Shown in pieces: positions 6,759 through 15,701 of a DNA stretch of 64,000 bases (position 1 is the first letter of the stretch; every line of letters begins with the position of its first letter). Made by a program: the position numbers and the translations under genes. The notes beneath the pieces are model-generated. The model ran no database searches, was not told where the DNA came from, and worked only from the letters and a program-made list of their open reading frames with translations. Source of the stretch: Streptomyces sp. A012304 (GTDB lineage: Bacteria > Actinomycetota > Actinomycetes > Streptomycetales > Streptomycetaceae); contig NZ_BQUN01000228.1 in the NCBI RefSeq assembly GCF_026008495.1, positions 193,492 through 257,491 of the forward strand, given 5' to 3'.

Positions 6759-7969
6759 GCACCGAAGCGTACGTGTACGACGCGATCCGCACCCCGCGCG
6801 GACGCGGCAAGGCGAACGGCGCCCTGCACGGAACGAAGCCCATCGACCTCGTCGTGGGCCTCATCCACGAGCTGCGCGACCGCTTCCCGGACCTCGACCC
6901 GGCCGCGGTCGACGACATCGTCCTCGGCGTCGTCGGCCCCGTGGGCGACCAGGGCTCCGACATCGCGCGGATCGCCGCGATCGCCGCCGGGCTGCCGGAC
7001 ACGGTGGCGGGCGTGCAGGAGAACCGCTTCTGTGCGTCGGGCCTGGAGGCCGTCAACCTGGCCGCCGTGAAGGTCCGCTCGGGCTGGGAGGACCTCGTCC
7101 TCGCGGGCGGAGTGGAGTCGATGTCCCGGGTGCCGATGGCCTCCGACGGCGGCGCCTGGTTCAACGACCCGATGACCAACCTCGCCGTGAACTTCGTGCC
7201 GCAGGGCATCGGCGCCGACCTCATCGCCACCGTCGAGGGCTTCTCCCGGCGGGACGTCGACGAGTACGCGGCCCTGTCGCAGGAGCGGGCGGCCACGGCC
7301 TGGAAGGAGGGCCGGTTCGACCGCTCGGTCGTACCGGTGCGGGACCGCAACGGCCTCGTCGTCCTCGACCACGACGAGCACATGCGCCCCGGCACCACCG
7401 CCGACTCGCTCGCCAAGCTGAAGCCCTCCTTCGCCGACATCGGCGACCTGGGCGGCTTCGACGCCGTCGCCCTGCAGAAGTACCACTGGGTGGAGAAGAT
7501 CGACCACGTCCACCACGCGGGCAACTCCTCCGGCATCGTCGACGGCGCCTCCCTCGTGGCCATCGGCTCCCGGGAGGTCGGCGAGCGGTACGGGCTCGCC
7601 CCGCGCGCGCGGATCGTCTCCGCCGCCGTCTCCGGCTCCGAGCCCACCATCATGCTCACCGGACCCGCCCCCGCCACCCGCAAGGCCCTCGCCAAGGCCG
7701 GCCTGACCATCGACGACATCGACCTCGTCGAGATCAACGAAGCCTTCGCGGCGGTCGTCCTGCGCTTCGTGAAGGACATGGGCCTGTCCCTGGACAAGGT
7801 CAACGTCAACGGCGGCGCCATCGCCCTCGGTCACCCCCTCGGCGCCACCGGCGCGATGATCCTCGGCTCGCTCGTCGACGAACTGGAGCGTCAGGACAAG
7901 CGCTACGGCCTCGCCACCCTCTGCGTGGGCGGCGGCATGGGCATCGCCACGATCGTCGAACGCGTCTGA
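6755..7969 (+). CDS. Acetyl-CoA acetyltransferase (3-ketoacyl-CoA thiolase)
   Basis: 404 residues, thiolase superfamily. The acyl-accepting Cys lies in ENRFCASGLEAVN (about residue 93), the conserved His in NGGAIALGHPLGATGA, and the second catalytic Cys in ATLCVGGGMGIATIVE at the C-terminus, so all three catalytic residues are there. It performs the thiolytic cleavage that ends each beta-oxidation round. The GTG start at 6755 overlaps the upstream stop, so translation is coupled, and the FadB-type gene follows after 41 bp. This gene pair is the FadA/FadB partnership. Confidence 0.93.
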   Translation: MSTEAYVYDAIRTPRGRGKANGALHGTKPIDLVVGLIHELRDRFPDLDPAAVDDIVLGVVGPVGDQGSDIARIAAIAAGLPDTVAGVQENRFCASGLEAVNLAAVKVRSGWEDLVLAGGVESMSRVPMASDGGAWFNDPMTNLAVNFVPQGIGADLIATVEGFSRRDVDEYAALSQERAATAWKEGRFDRSVVPVRDRNGLVVLDHDEHMRPGTTADSLAKLKPSFADIGDLGGFDAVALQKYHWVEKIDHVHHAGNSSGIVDGASLVAIGSREVGERYGLAPRARIVSAAVSGSEPTIMLTGPAPATRKALAKAGLTIDDIDLVEINEAFAAVVLRFVKDMGLSLDKVNVNGGAIALGHPLGATGAMILGSLVDELERQDKRYGLATLCVGGGMGIATIVERV

Positions 7970-8010
7970 ACACCCCGGCGGAACCACCAGACTTCTACGG
8001 AGACCCTGTC

Positions 8011-10185
8011 ATGACACAGAGCACCACCATCCGCTGGGAACAGGACCGCACCGGCCTCGTCACCCTCGTCCTGGACGACCCCGACCAGTCCGCGAACACC
8101 ATGAACCAGGCGTTCCGCGCCTCGCTCGCCGTGGTCACCGACCGCCTGGAGGCCGAGAAGGACACCATCCGGGGCGTCATCATCACCTCCGCCAAGAAGA
8201 CCTTCTTCGCCGGCGGCGACCTGCGCGACCTGATCCGCGTCACCCCCGAGACCGCCCAGGAACTCCTCGACGGCGGCCTGGAGATCAAGCGCAACCTCCG
8301 CCGCATCGAGACCCTCGGCAAGCCGGTCGTCGCCGCCCTCAACGGCGCCGCCCTGGGCGGCGGCTACGAACTCGCCCTGGCCTGCCACCACCGCGTCGCC
8401 CTCGACGCCCCCGGCTCCAAGATCGGCTGCCCCGAGGTCACCCTCGGCCTGCTCCCCGGAGGCGGCGGCGTGGTGCGCACCGTGCGCCTGCTGGGCATCG
8501 CCGACGCCCTCCTCAAGGTCCTTCTCCAGGGCACCCAGTACAGCCCCCGGCGCGCCCTGGAGAACGGCCTGATCCACGAGGTCGCCGACTCGCCCGAGGA
8601 CATGCTCGCCAAGGCCCGCGCCTTCATCGACGCCAACCCCGAGTCGCAGCAGCCCTGGGACAAGCCGGGCTACCGCATTCCCGGCGGCACCCCGTCGAAC
8701 CCGAAGTTCGCGGCCAACCTGCCGGCCTTCCCCGCCACGCTGCGCAAGCAGACCAACGGCGCCCCCTACCCGGCCCCGCGCAACATCCTCGCCGCGGCCG
8801 TCGAGGGCGCCCAGGTCGACTTCGAGACCGCACAGGTCATCGAGGCCCGCTACTTCGTGGAGCTGGCCGCAGGCCAGACCTCGAAGAACATGATCCAGGC
8901 CTTCTTCTTCGACCTCCAGGCCGTCAACTCCGGCGCCAACCGCCCCCGGGGCATCGAGCCCCGCCAGGTCCGCAAGGTGGCCGTCCTCGGCGCCGGGATG
9001 ATGGGCGCGGGCATCGCCTACTCGTGCGCCCGCGCGGGCATCGACGTCGTCCTGAAGGACGTCTCCCTCGAGGCGGCCGTCAAGGGCAAGGGCTACTCCG
9101 AGAAGCTGTGCGCCAAGGCCGTCTCCCGGGGCCGCACCACCCAGGAGAAGGCCGACGCGCTGCTCGCCCGCATCACGCCCACCGCCGACGCGCAGGACCT
9201 CGCCGGCTGCGACGCCGTCATCGAGGCCGTGTTCGAGGACGCCTCCCTCAAGCACAAGGTCTTCCAGGAGATCCAGCACGTCGTCGCCCCCGACGCCCTG
9301 CTGTGCTCCAACACCTCCACCCTCCCCATCACCGCCCTCGCCGAAGGCGTCGAGCGTCAGAGCGACTTCATCGGGCTGCACTTCTTCTCGCCCGTCGACA
9401 AGATGCCGCTCGTCGAGATCATCAAGGGTGAGCGCACCGGCGAGGAGGCGCTCGCGCGCGCCTTCGACCTGGTCCGGCAGATCAAGAAGACCCCGATCGT
9501 CGTCAACGACTCGCGCGGCTTCTTCACCTCACGTGTCATCGGCCACTTCCTCAACGAGGGCGTCGCCATGGTCGGCGAGGGCATCGCGCCCGCGTCCGTC
9601 GAACAGGCCGCCGCGCAGGCCGGCTACCCGGCGAAGGTCCTCTCCCTCATGGACGAGCTGACGCTCACCCTGCCGCGCAAGATCCGGGCCGAGTCCAAGC
9701 GCGCCGTCGAGGAGGCGGGCGGCACCTGGCAGGCGCACCCGGCCGAGGCCGTCATCGACCGCATGGTCGACGAGTTCGGCCGCACCGGCCGCAGCGGCGG
9801 CGCCGGCTTCTACGACTACGCCGACGGCAAGCGGGCGGGTCTGTGGCCGGGCCTGCGCGAGCACTTCACCCGGGAGGGCGCCGAGATCCCGTTCAGGGAC
9901 ATGCAGGAGCGCATGCTCTTCGCCGAGGCCCTCGACACCGTCCGGCTGCTGGAGGAAGGCGTCCTGACGTCCGTCGCCGACGCCAACATCGGCTCCCTCT
10001 TCGGCATCGGCTTCCCCGGCTGGACCGGCGGTGTCCTCCAGTACATCAACGGCTACGACGGAGGCCTGCCCGGCTTCGTGGCACGCGCGCGTGAGCTCGC
10101 CGAACGCTACGGCGACCGTTTCACGCCGCCCGCGCTGCTGGTGGACAAGGCGCAGAAGGGGGAGACCTTCACCGACGGGCGCTGA
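8011..10185 (+). CDS. FadB-type multifunctional fatty-acid oxidation protein
   Basis: 724 residues with a crotonase (enoyl-CoA hydratase) domain at about 1-300 and a 3-hydroxyacyl-CoA dehydrogenase domain at about 310-724. The hydratase part shows the oxyanion motif KKTFFAGGDLRDL and NGAALGGGYELALACHH with the expected Glu later in CPEVTLGLLPGGGG. The dehydrogenase part starts with VAVLGAGMMGAGIAYSCARAG (NAD site) and continues with LHFFSPVDKMPLVEI, the conserved catalytic His block. The size and order match bacterial FadB/FadJ. ATG at 8011 has ACGGAGA about 8 bp upstream. The gene ends 11 bp before the convergent MerR gene. Confidence 0.93.
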   Translation: MTQSTTIRWEQDRTGLVTLVLDDPDQSANTMNQAFRASLAVVTDRLEAEKDTIRGVIITSAKKTFFAGGDLRDLIRVTPETAQELLDGGLEIKRNLRRIETLGKPVVAALNGAALGGGYELALACHHRVALDAPGSKIGCPEVTLGLLPGGGGVVRTVRLLGIADALLKVLLQGTQYSPRRALENGLIHEVADSPEDMLAKARAFIDANPESQQPWDKPGYRIPGGTPSNPKFAANLPAFPATLRKQTNGAPYPAPRNILAAAVEGAQVDFETAQVIEARYFVELAAGQTSKNMIQAFFFDLQAVNSGANRPRGIEPRQVRKVAVLGAGMMGAGIAYSCARAGIDVVLKDVSLEAAVKGKGYSEKLCAKAVSRGRTTQEKADALLARITPTADAQDLAGCDAVIEAVFEDASLKHKVFQEIQHVVAPDALLCSNTSTLPITALAEGVERQSDFIGLHFFSPVDKMPLVEIIKGERTGEEALARAFDLVRQIKKTPIVVNDSRGFFTSRVIGHFLNEGVAMVGEGIAPASVEQAAAQAGYPAKVLSLMDELTLTLPRKIRAESKRAVEEAGGTWQAHPAEAVIDRMVDEFGRTGRSGGAGFYDYADGKRAGLWPGLREHFTREGAEIPFRDMQERMLFAEALDTVRLLEEGVLTSVADANIGSLFGIGFPGWTGGVLQYINGYDGGLPGFVARARELAERYGDRFTPPALLVDKAQKGETFTDGR

Positions 10186-10196
10186 GCCACCGCACG

Positions 10197-10910
10197 TCAG
10201 GGGGAGCCGTCCGCGGGCGGCTCCCCGAGCCACACCCGCAGCTCCGTGCGCAGCGAACGCTGGAACGTGGTCAGCAGTGCCTCCACGACCAGCGGCTGCA
10301 TGTGCGCGGACAGCGACTTCACGTCCTGCGCGCCGCGCTCGGCCACCGCCTCCCGCAGCAGCCGCGACAGTTCGCGTGCCGCCGTGCGCGAGTGCTCCAG
10401 CAGCACCTCGCGCGCCGCGAGGACCACGTCCTGCGACAGCGGTACGTCGAGCAGCTCGACGCCGAGCCGGAGCAGCCCCGCGTCGACACGGAACGATCCG
10501 TCCTCACCCGCGACGATCTCCATGGCGGCGAGCCGCTCGACGTCCTCGTCGGTCAGTCGCCGTCCCGCCAGCCGGTCCAGTTCCTCCCGCGTCACCGTCT
10601 CCACCGTCTCGGGCGCCCAGGAGGCCACCACCGCGCGATGGAGAGCGAGGTCGTGCGCGTCCAGACCGGGTGGCAGCCGGTGCAGATAGCGCTCGATCGC
10701 CGCGAGCGTCATGCCCTGCCGCTGGAGCTGCTCTATCAGCGCCAGACGTGCCAGGTGCCGCGGACCGTAGTGCCCCACCCGGCGCGGGCCGATGACCGGC
10801 GGCGGCAGCAGACCCTTGGTGCTGTAGAAGCGGACCGTACGCACCGTGACCCCCGCGCGGGCGGCCAGCTCGTCGACCGTGAGGGTCGGCTCCTCGGTCT
10901 CGATCGTCAT
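10197..10910 (-). CDS. MerR family transcriptional regulator
   Basis: 237 residues. The N-terminal winged helix-turn-helix is typical (LTVDELAARAGVTVRTVRFY, then STKGLLPPPVIGPRRVGHYG), followed by the dimerisation coiled coil LALIEQLQRQGMTLAAIERYL. The C-terminal 130 residues are an effector-type helical domain without the Cys residues used by metal sensors, so a small organic or acyl-CoA ligand is more likely (inference). It is convergent with the beta-oxidation operon and divergent from the permease. An inverted TGTCGCA/TGTGACA repeat just upstream of its start is a candidate autoregulatory site. Confidence 0.88.
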   Translation of the reverse strand: MTIETEEPTLTVDELAARAGVTVRTVRFYSTKGLLPPPVIGPRRVGHYGPRHLARLALIEQLQRQGMTLAAIERYLHRLPPGLDAHDLALHRAVVASWAPETVETVTREELDRLAGRRLTDEDVERLAAMEIVAGEDGSFRVDAGLLRLGVELLDVPLSQDVVLAAREVLLEHSRTAARELSRLLREAVAERGAQDVKSLSAHMQPLVVEALLTTFQRSLRTELRVWLGEPPADGSP

Positions 10911-10925
10911 GTGCAGCAGTATCGC

Positions 10926-10946
10926 TGTCGCACCAGCGCTGTGACA
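10926..10946. promoter_or_regulatory. Inverted repeat upstream of the MerR gene (candidate operator)
   Basis: TGTCGCA (10926-10932), 7 bp, TGTGACA (10940-10946), imperfect dyad located 16-36 bp upstream of the MerR start codon. A TACTGC -10-like hexamer lies between the repeat and the start. The gap between the MerR and permease genes (10911-11153) holds nothing else convincing apart from a tandem CCCGGGCGCAC repeat at about 11110-11136. Confidence 0.4.
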
Positions 10947-11153
10947 CCCGGCGGGAGGGACTGCGGGGACGGCAGGGAGGTCCGGTGCGGACCATGTGAG
11001 AAGCAACGCTCTGTGATGTGAACCACCGCATGATCGTGGAGCCCTCTGGGAAGCTGCTGCCTTGGTCTGTGCCCCGACCCGGGAGCCGCCGGCCATGACC
11101 GTACGGACACCCGGGCGCACAACGCCCGGGCGCACCAGAGAGTGGAACCACCC

Positions 11154-12617
11154 GTGAGCAAGGACACCGTGCACACGGCCGAGGTCGCCGCCCACCCCCA
11201 GGCGACCGCGATGCCCGCGGACGCGGGCGACGCCGGCTACAGCAAGGGCCTCAAGCACCGCCACGTCAACATGATCGCCATCGGCGGTGCCATCGGCACC
11301 GGCCTCTTCCTGGGCGCGGGAGGGCGCCTGCACAACGCGGGACCGGCGCTCGCGCTCGCCTACCTCGTCTGTGGCGTCTTCGCCTTCTTCGTCGTCCGAG
11401 CCCTCGGCGAGCTGGTCCTGTACCGGCCGTCGTCCGGGTCGTTCGTGTCGTACGCGCGCGAGTTCCTCGGCGAGAAGGGCGCCTATGTCGCCGGCTGGAT
11501 GTACTTCCTGAACTGGTCGACGACCGGCATCGCCGACATCACCGCCATCGCGCTGTACACGCACTACTGGAGCATGTTCACGAGCATTCCCCAGTGGGTG
11601 CTCGCGCTGATCGCGCTCGCCGTGGTGCTGGCCGTGAACCTCATCTCGGTGAAGATCTTCGGCGAGATGGAGTTCTGGTTCGCGATCGTCAAGGTCGCCA
11701 CCCTCGTCGCCTTCATGTGCGTCGGCATTTTCCTGCTCGCCACCCAGCACGAGGTCGGCGGCGGGACGCCCGGCCTGCATGTGATCACCGACAACGGCGG
11801 CGTCTTCCCGCACGGCCTGATGCCCGTCGTCCTCGTCATGCAGGGCGTGATCTTCGCGTACGCCGCCCTGGAGCTGGTCGGCGTCGCCGCGGGCGAGACC
11901 GCCGAACCGCACAAGGTCGTCCCGCGCGCGGTGAACTCGATCATGTGGCGCGTGGGCCTCTTCTACGTCGGCTCGGTCGTCCTGCTCGCCCTCCTGCTGC
12001 CCGGCTCGGTCTACTCGGCCGACGAGAGCCCCTTCGTCACCGTCCTGTCGAAGATCGGCGTCTCCGGCGCCGGCGACGTGATGAACCTGGTCGTCCTCAC
12101 CGCCGCCATGTCGTCCCTGAACTCCGGCCTGTACTCCACCGGCCGCATCCTGCGCTCCATGGCCATGGCGGGCTCCGCCCCGAAGTTCACCGCCCGCATG
12201 AACCGCAGCCAGGTCCCCTACGGCGGCATCCTGCTGACCTGCGGGGTCTGCGTCCTCGGCGTCGGCCTGAACTTCCTCATGCCGGACCAGGCCTTCGAGA
12301 TCGTGCTGAACGTCGCCTCCCTCGGCATCATCAGCACCTGGGTGATCATCATGGTCTGCCACCTGGTCTTCGTCCGCCGCGCCAAGGCGGGCCTCCTCGC
12401 CCGACCCTCCTTCCGCCTCCCCGGCACCCCGGTCACGGAGGTCGCCACGATCGCCTTCCTGCTGGTCTGCCTCGGCATGATGTGGAACGACCCCGAGGTC
12501 GGCCGCAAGACCCTCCTCCTCATCCCGGTGATCGCCGCCGCCCTCGTCGGCGGCTGGTTCGCCGTCCGCCGCCGGGCGGCGAGCGCGGACCAGCAGCCCG
12601 CCGGCCTCACGAAGTAG
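11154..12617 (+). CDS. Amino-acid permease (APC superfamily, asparagine/GABA-permease-like)
   Basis: 487 residues, integral membrane. The N-terminus KGLKHRHVNMIAIGGAIGTGLFLGAG is the AAT-family signature of the proton-dependent amino-acid permeases (AnsP, GabP, CycA). About 12 hydrophobic segments can be counted, and the loop AYAALELVGVAAGETAEPHKVVPRA is the conserved substrate-site region of the family. It most resembles L-asparagine permeases, but substrate cannot be decided by eye. GTG at 11154 is chosen over GTG at 11142 because a purine-rich AGAGAGTGGA stretch is well placed for it. Monocistronic, ending in a strong terminator. Confidence 0.88.
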   Translation: MSKDTVHTAEVAAHPQATAMPADAGDAGYSKGLKHRHVNMIAIGGAIGTGLFLGAGGRLHNAGPALALAYLVCGVFAFFVVRALGELVLYRPSSGSFVSYAREFLGEKGAYVAGWMYFLNWSTTGIADITAIALYTHYWSMFTSIPQWVLALIALAVVLAVNLISVKIFGEMEFWFAIVKVATLVAFMCVGIFLLATQHEVGGGTPGLHVITDNGGVFPHGLMPVVLVMQGVIFAYAALELVGVAAGETAEPHKVVPRAVNSIMWRVGLFYVGSVVLLALLLPGSVYSADESPFVTVLSKIGVSGAGDVMNLVVLTAAMSSLNSGLYSTGRILRSMAMAGSAPKFTARMNRSQVPYGGILLTCGVCVLGVGLNFLMPDQAFEIVLNVASLGIISTWVIIMVCHLVFVRRAKAGLLARPSFRLPGTPVTEVATIAFLLVCLGMMWNDPEVGRKTLLLIPVIAAALVGGWFAVRRRAASADQQPAGLTK

Positions 12618-12641
12618 CAGACGGGGCCTCTGCGGTGCGGT

Positions 12642-12674
12642 GATGCCCCGCGCCCCGAAGGGGCGCGGGGCATC
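12642..12674. terminator. Rho-independent-type hairpin after the permease
   Basis: A perfect 15-bp stem (GATGCCCCGCGCCCC with its complement) closes a 3-base GAA loop. It starts 24 bp after the permease stop codon. As usual in Streptomyces there is no long U-tract. Confidence 0.8.
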
Positions 12675-12843
12675 CGCGCGACCAGCCACCCACGACCGGT
12701 GCACACCCACGATCGAAGGCCCCCGGCGCCAGTACCGGCGCCGGAACAACGGAGCGACCGCCCGCCGCACCGGCGCAGCACGAACCGGCTCCATCCAGCG
12801 GAGCGATAAGCTGCGGCCCGGCCGGCGGCAAGTGGTCCCGGAT

Positions 12844-12869
12844 CGAGCCGCTCGTCATCGAGCGGCTCG
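12844..12869 (+). promoter_or_regulatory. Perfect 11-bp hairpin upstream of the PfkB kinase
   Basis: CGAGCCGCTCG, loop TCAT, CGAGCGGCTCG, ending 47 bp before the TTG start of the kinase. It could be an attenuator or an independent terminator. The remainder of the 299-bp gap between the permease and the kinase (12618-12916) contains only the permease terminator and no gene. Confidence 0.45.
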
Positions 12870-12916
12870 GCAAGCGGGATCGCGGTCACGGTCCACGACC
12901 ATGGGGAGGGCCGGAG

Positions 12917-13837
12917 TTGAGCCGTGACATCGACGTCCTGGTGCTGGGCGGCGCGGGCGTGGACACCATCGTGTACGTCCCCGAGCTGCCGCTTCCGTAC
13001 GCCGACAGCTACATGATCGACAGCGGGATCCGCCCCCGCGCGGGACAGACCGGGGACTTCATGGCCCTGGGGCTCAGCGCGCTCGGCCTGCGCACCCACC
13101 ACCTGGACTTCGTCGGCGACGACCCCGAGGGCGACCTGGTCCGCGCCCTGCACCGCGACCACGGCATCGCCCTCACGGAGATCCCGCAGCCCGCCGGCAC
13201 CAAGCGCGCGGTCAACCTGGTCGGCCCCGACGGCCGGCGCCTGTCCCTGTACGACACGAGCCGCGCCCACCCGGACGACCGCTTCCCGGAGGACACCCTG
13301 CGGGCCCTGGCCGCACGGAGCCGCCACGCGCACGTGTCCATCACCCACCCCTGCGCCCACGCCCTGCCCGTGCTCGCCGAGGCCGGCGTGACCCTCTCCA
13401 CCGACCTGCACAACTGGGACGGCGAGAACCCCTACCACGAGGCCTTCGCGTACGCCGCGGACGTCGTCCTCCTCTCCGCGACCGCCCTCACCGACCCCGA
13501 GGCGACCGCGCGCCGCATCGCCCGTCACGGCCGCGCCGAGATCGTCGTCGTCACGGCCGGCGCCGAAGGCGCGTACCTCCTGGCCGACGGCGAGCTGACC
13601 CACGTCCCGCCCGCCGTGCCGCCCGGGCCGGTGGTCGACTCCAACGGCGCGGGCGACGCCTTCGCCGCCGCCTTCCTCTACGGCCGCCTCACCGGCGAAC
13701 CCGCGCTGCGCTGCGCCGTGTACGGCACGGTGGCCGGCGCCCACGCCTGCACGGTGCCGTCCACGCGCAGCGCGGCCCTGACAGACGACGAACTCCTGGC
13801 GGGCGTCGCCGCCGTGGAGGCGACGGCGCCGCGCTAG
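12917..13837 (+). CDS. PfkB/ribokinase family carbohydrate kinase
   Basis: 306 residues. The ribokinase fold is recognised by the N-terminal glycine pair region (LVLGGAGVDTIVYV), the substrate-lid region GQTGDFMALGLSALGLRTHHLDFVG and the C-terminal PfkB signature DSNGAGDAFAAAFLYGRL with its catalytic Asp and anion hole. It phosphorylates a sugar or sugar-like alcohol with ATP; which one is not clear. The start is TTG at 12917, with GGGGAGGG at the correct distance. It stands alone; the next gene is convergent. Confident in family, not in substrate. Confidence 0.88.
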   Translation: MSRDIDVLVLGGAGVDTIVYVPELPLPYADSYMIDSGIRPRAGQTGDFMALGLSALGLRTHHLDFVGDDPEGDLVRALHRDHGIALTEIPQPAGTKRAVNLVGPDGRRLSLYDTSRAHPDDRFPEDTLRALAARSRHAHVSITHPCAHALPVLAEAGVTLSTDLHNWDGENPYHEAFAYAADVVLLSATALTDPEATARRIARHGRAEIVVVTAGAEGAYLLADGELTHVPPAVPPGPVVDSNGAGDAFAAAFLYGRLTGEPALRCAVYGTVAGAHACTVPSTRSAALTDDELLAGVAAVEATAPR

Positions 13838-13947
13838 CCGGCCGTGACCGCCGCCGTCAGGACCGCTCCTTCACGAGGTGCCGCCGTGCGGGCCGCGGAC
13901 CGGACGGGAGTCCCGGGGGCGCGACGGCGCGGCAGCGGGGCGTGGGC

Positions 13948-15501
13948 TCAGTGCTCGTGCTCGTGCTCCTGCGCGTCCTGCTCCTGAGCGTCGTGCGCGT
14001 CGTGCTCGTGTTCGTGCACACCGTTCGTCGCCGCGATCTTCTTCCACGACTTCGGCTGCTGCGCGGCCGCCGTCCTGGAGCGGGCGACGGAGGCTTCGGC
14101 CGCCGCGGGGGCCGACGGCTTCGACGGCTGGTACAGCCAGGTGTCGAGCAGCGCGCCCAGCGACTTCCCGGACACCTCCTCCGCGTACCGCTGGAAGTCG
14201 GCGACGGTCGCGTTGCCGTGCGCGTACTTCTGGGGCCAGCCCTTCAGTATCGCGAAGAACGCCTCGTCACCGATCTCGTTGCGCAGCGCCTGGAGGGCCA
14301 GCGCGCCCCGGTCGTACACCGCCAGGTGGAACTGGTTCTCCGGGCCCGGGTCGCCGGGCCTCACCGTCCAGAACGGGTCGTCCGCCGGGCGCGAGGCGTA
14401 CACGTAGTCCGCGATCTCCTGCGCCGTGCCCTCGCCCTCGTGCTCGGACCACAGCCACTGCGCGTACCGCGCGAAGCCCTCGTTGATCCAGATGTCCCTC
14501 CACCCGGCGACGGACACCAGGTCGCCGTACCACTGGTGGGCCAGCTCGTGCACGACCACGGACGTGTTGGAACCGTTCGCGAACTGCCGCGGGCTGTAGA
14601 AGGGCCGGGTCTGCGTCTCCAGCGCGTACCCCGTCGTCACGTTCGGCACGTACCCGCCGAGCGCGTTGTAGGGGTAGGGCCCGAAGTACTCGGTCAGCCA
14701 TTCGGCGATCTCGCCGGTCCGCTCGATGCTGGCCCGTGCCGCGCCCGCGTGGTCGCCGAGGTCCTTGCTGTAGGCGTTGACGACCGGGATGCCGCTCTCG
14801 GTCCGGCCCGTCGTGATGTCGAACTTCCCGACCGCGAGCGTGGCCAGATAGGTCGCCTGCGGCTTGTTGGAGCGCCAGCTGAAACGGGTCCAGCCGGCCC
14901 GTGAACTCGTCGACTGGAGCGTGCCGTTGGAGATGGCCTGGCTGCCGTCCGGCACCTGCACCGACACGTCGTAGGTGGCCTTGTCCAGCGGGTGGTCGTT
15001 GCTGGGGAACCACCACCAGGCCGCCTCGGGTTCGTTGGCGGCGACCCCGCCGTCCGGGGTGCGCAGCCAACTGGTGAAGCCGTACGCCTTCTTCGACGAC
15101 GGCACCCCGCTGTAGCGCACCACGACGGTGATCGCCGTGCCCTTGGCCAGCGGCGTCTTCGGCGTGATCTCCAGCTCGTGCTCGCCGGACGTGGTGAACG
15201 CGGCCTTGGCGCCGTCGACCCGCACCTCGCTGACGTCGAGCAGGAAGTCCAGGTTGAACCGCGACAGGTCCTGCGTGGTGCGGGCCAGCAGCGTCGCCGT
15301 ACCCTCCAGCCGGTCGGTGGCCGGCTGGTACTTCAGCCGCAGGTCGTAGTGGGAGACGTCGTATCCGCCGTTGCCGTAGGCCGGGTAGTAGGGGTCGCCG
15401 ATGCCCGGGGCGCCGGGGGAGACGCTCGCGGCCGACGCCGGGATCGCCAGCAGGACGGACGCGGCGGCCACCGCGCCCGGCGCGATGAATCTGCGGTGCA
15501 C
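13948..15501 (-). CDS. Secreted M1 family metallopeptidase with His-rich C-terminal tail
   Basis: 517 residues. A signal peptide (VAAASVLLAIPASA, cleavage near residue 24) sends it out of the cell. The M1 aminopeptidase active site is complete: HELAHQWYGD zinc motif with the distal Glu in WINEGFARYAQWLW about 20 residues later, and the Tyr region YGGYV/TQTRPF upstream. The C-terminus ends in a short repeat of His-Glu, His-Asp and Gln-Asp units (HEHEHDAHDAQEQDAQEHEH) with seven His in 23 residues, not part of the M1 fold. This could bind zinc or copper and help metal loading (inference). Monocistronic; the 200-bp gap to the divergent peptidase gene holds both promoters. Confidence 0.92.
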   Translation of the reverse strand: MHRRFIAPGAVAAASVLLAIPASAASVSPGAPGIGDPYYPAYGNGGYDVSHYDLRLKYQPATDRLEGTATLLARTTQDLSRFNLDFLLDVSEVRVDGAKAAFTTSGEHELEITPKTPLAKGTAITVVVRYSGVPSSKKAYGFTSWLRTPDGGVAANEPEAAWWWFPSNDHPLDKATYDVSVQVPDGSQAISNGTLQSTSSRAGWTRFSWRSNKPQATYLATLAVGKFDITTGRTESGIPVVNAYSKDLGDHAGAARASIERTGEIAEWLTEYFGPYPYNALGGYVPNVTTGYALETQTRPFYSPRQFANGSNTSVVVHELAHQWYGDLVSVAGWRDIWINEGFARYAQWLWSEHEGEGTAQEIADYVYASRPADDPFWTVRPGDPGPENQFHLAVYDRGALALQALRNEIGDEAFFAILKGWPQKYAHGNATVADFQRYAEEVSGKSLGALLDTWLYQPSKPSAPAAAEASVARSRTAAAQQPKSWKKIAATNGVHEHEHDAHDAQEQDAQEHEHEH

Positions 15502-15701
15502 GAAAGCTCCAAGTCGTAGGCGCTGAAGTCGGTTCGGAGCCTATTGACTCCCTGTGCCCCAGGACCTGCCCACCGCCACAGCTGTCACACGATCGCCATT
15601 CGGCCGTCATGACCGAACCCTTTCCATGGACGTGATCCGGCCACAGTGGCCGCGCAATCGCCCTCTTCTGCACGTGAGTTGACGCCTGTACCGTCCCGCG
15701 C

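Noticed and set aside
6586..7987. Two long antisense frames opposite the thiolase
   Set aside because: The thiolase motifs on the forward strand are complete and the antisense products have no recognisable motif.
12218..13744. 500-codon reverse frame opposite the permease 3' end and the PfkB gene
   Set aside because: It crosses a strong terminator and covers a well-supported kinase gene; its content (Gly, Val, Arg, Asp) is shadow-like.
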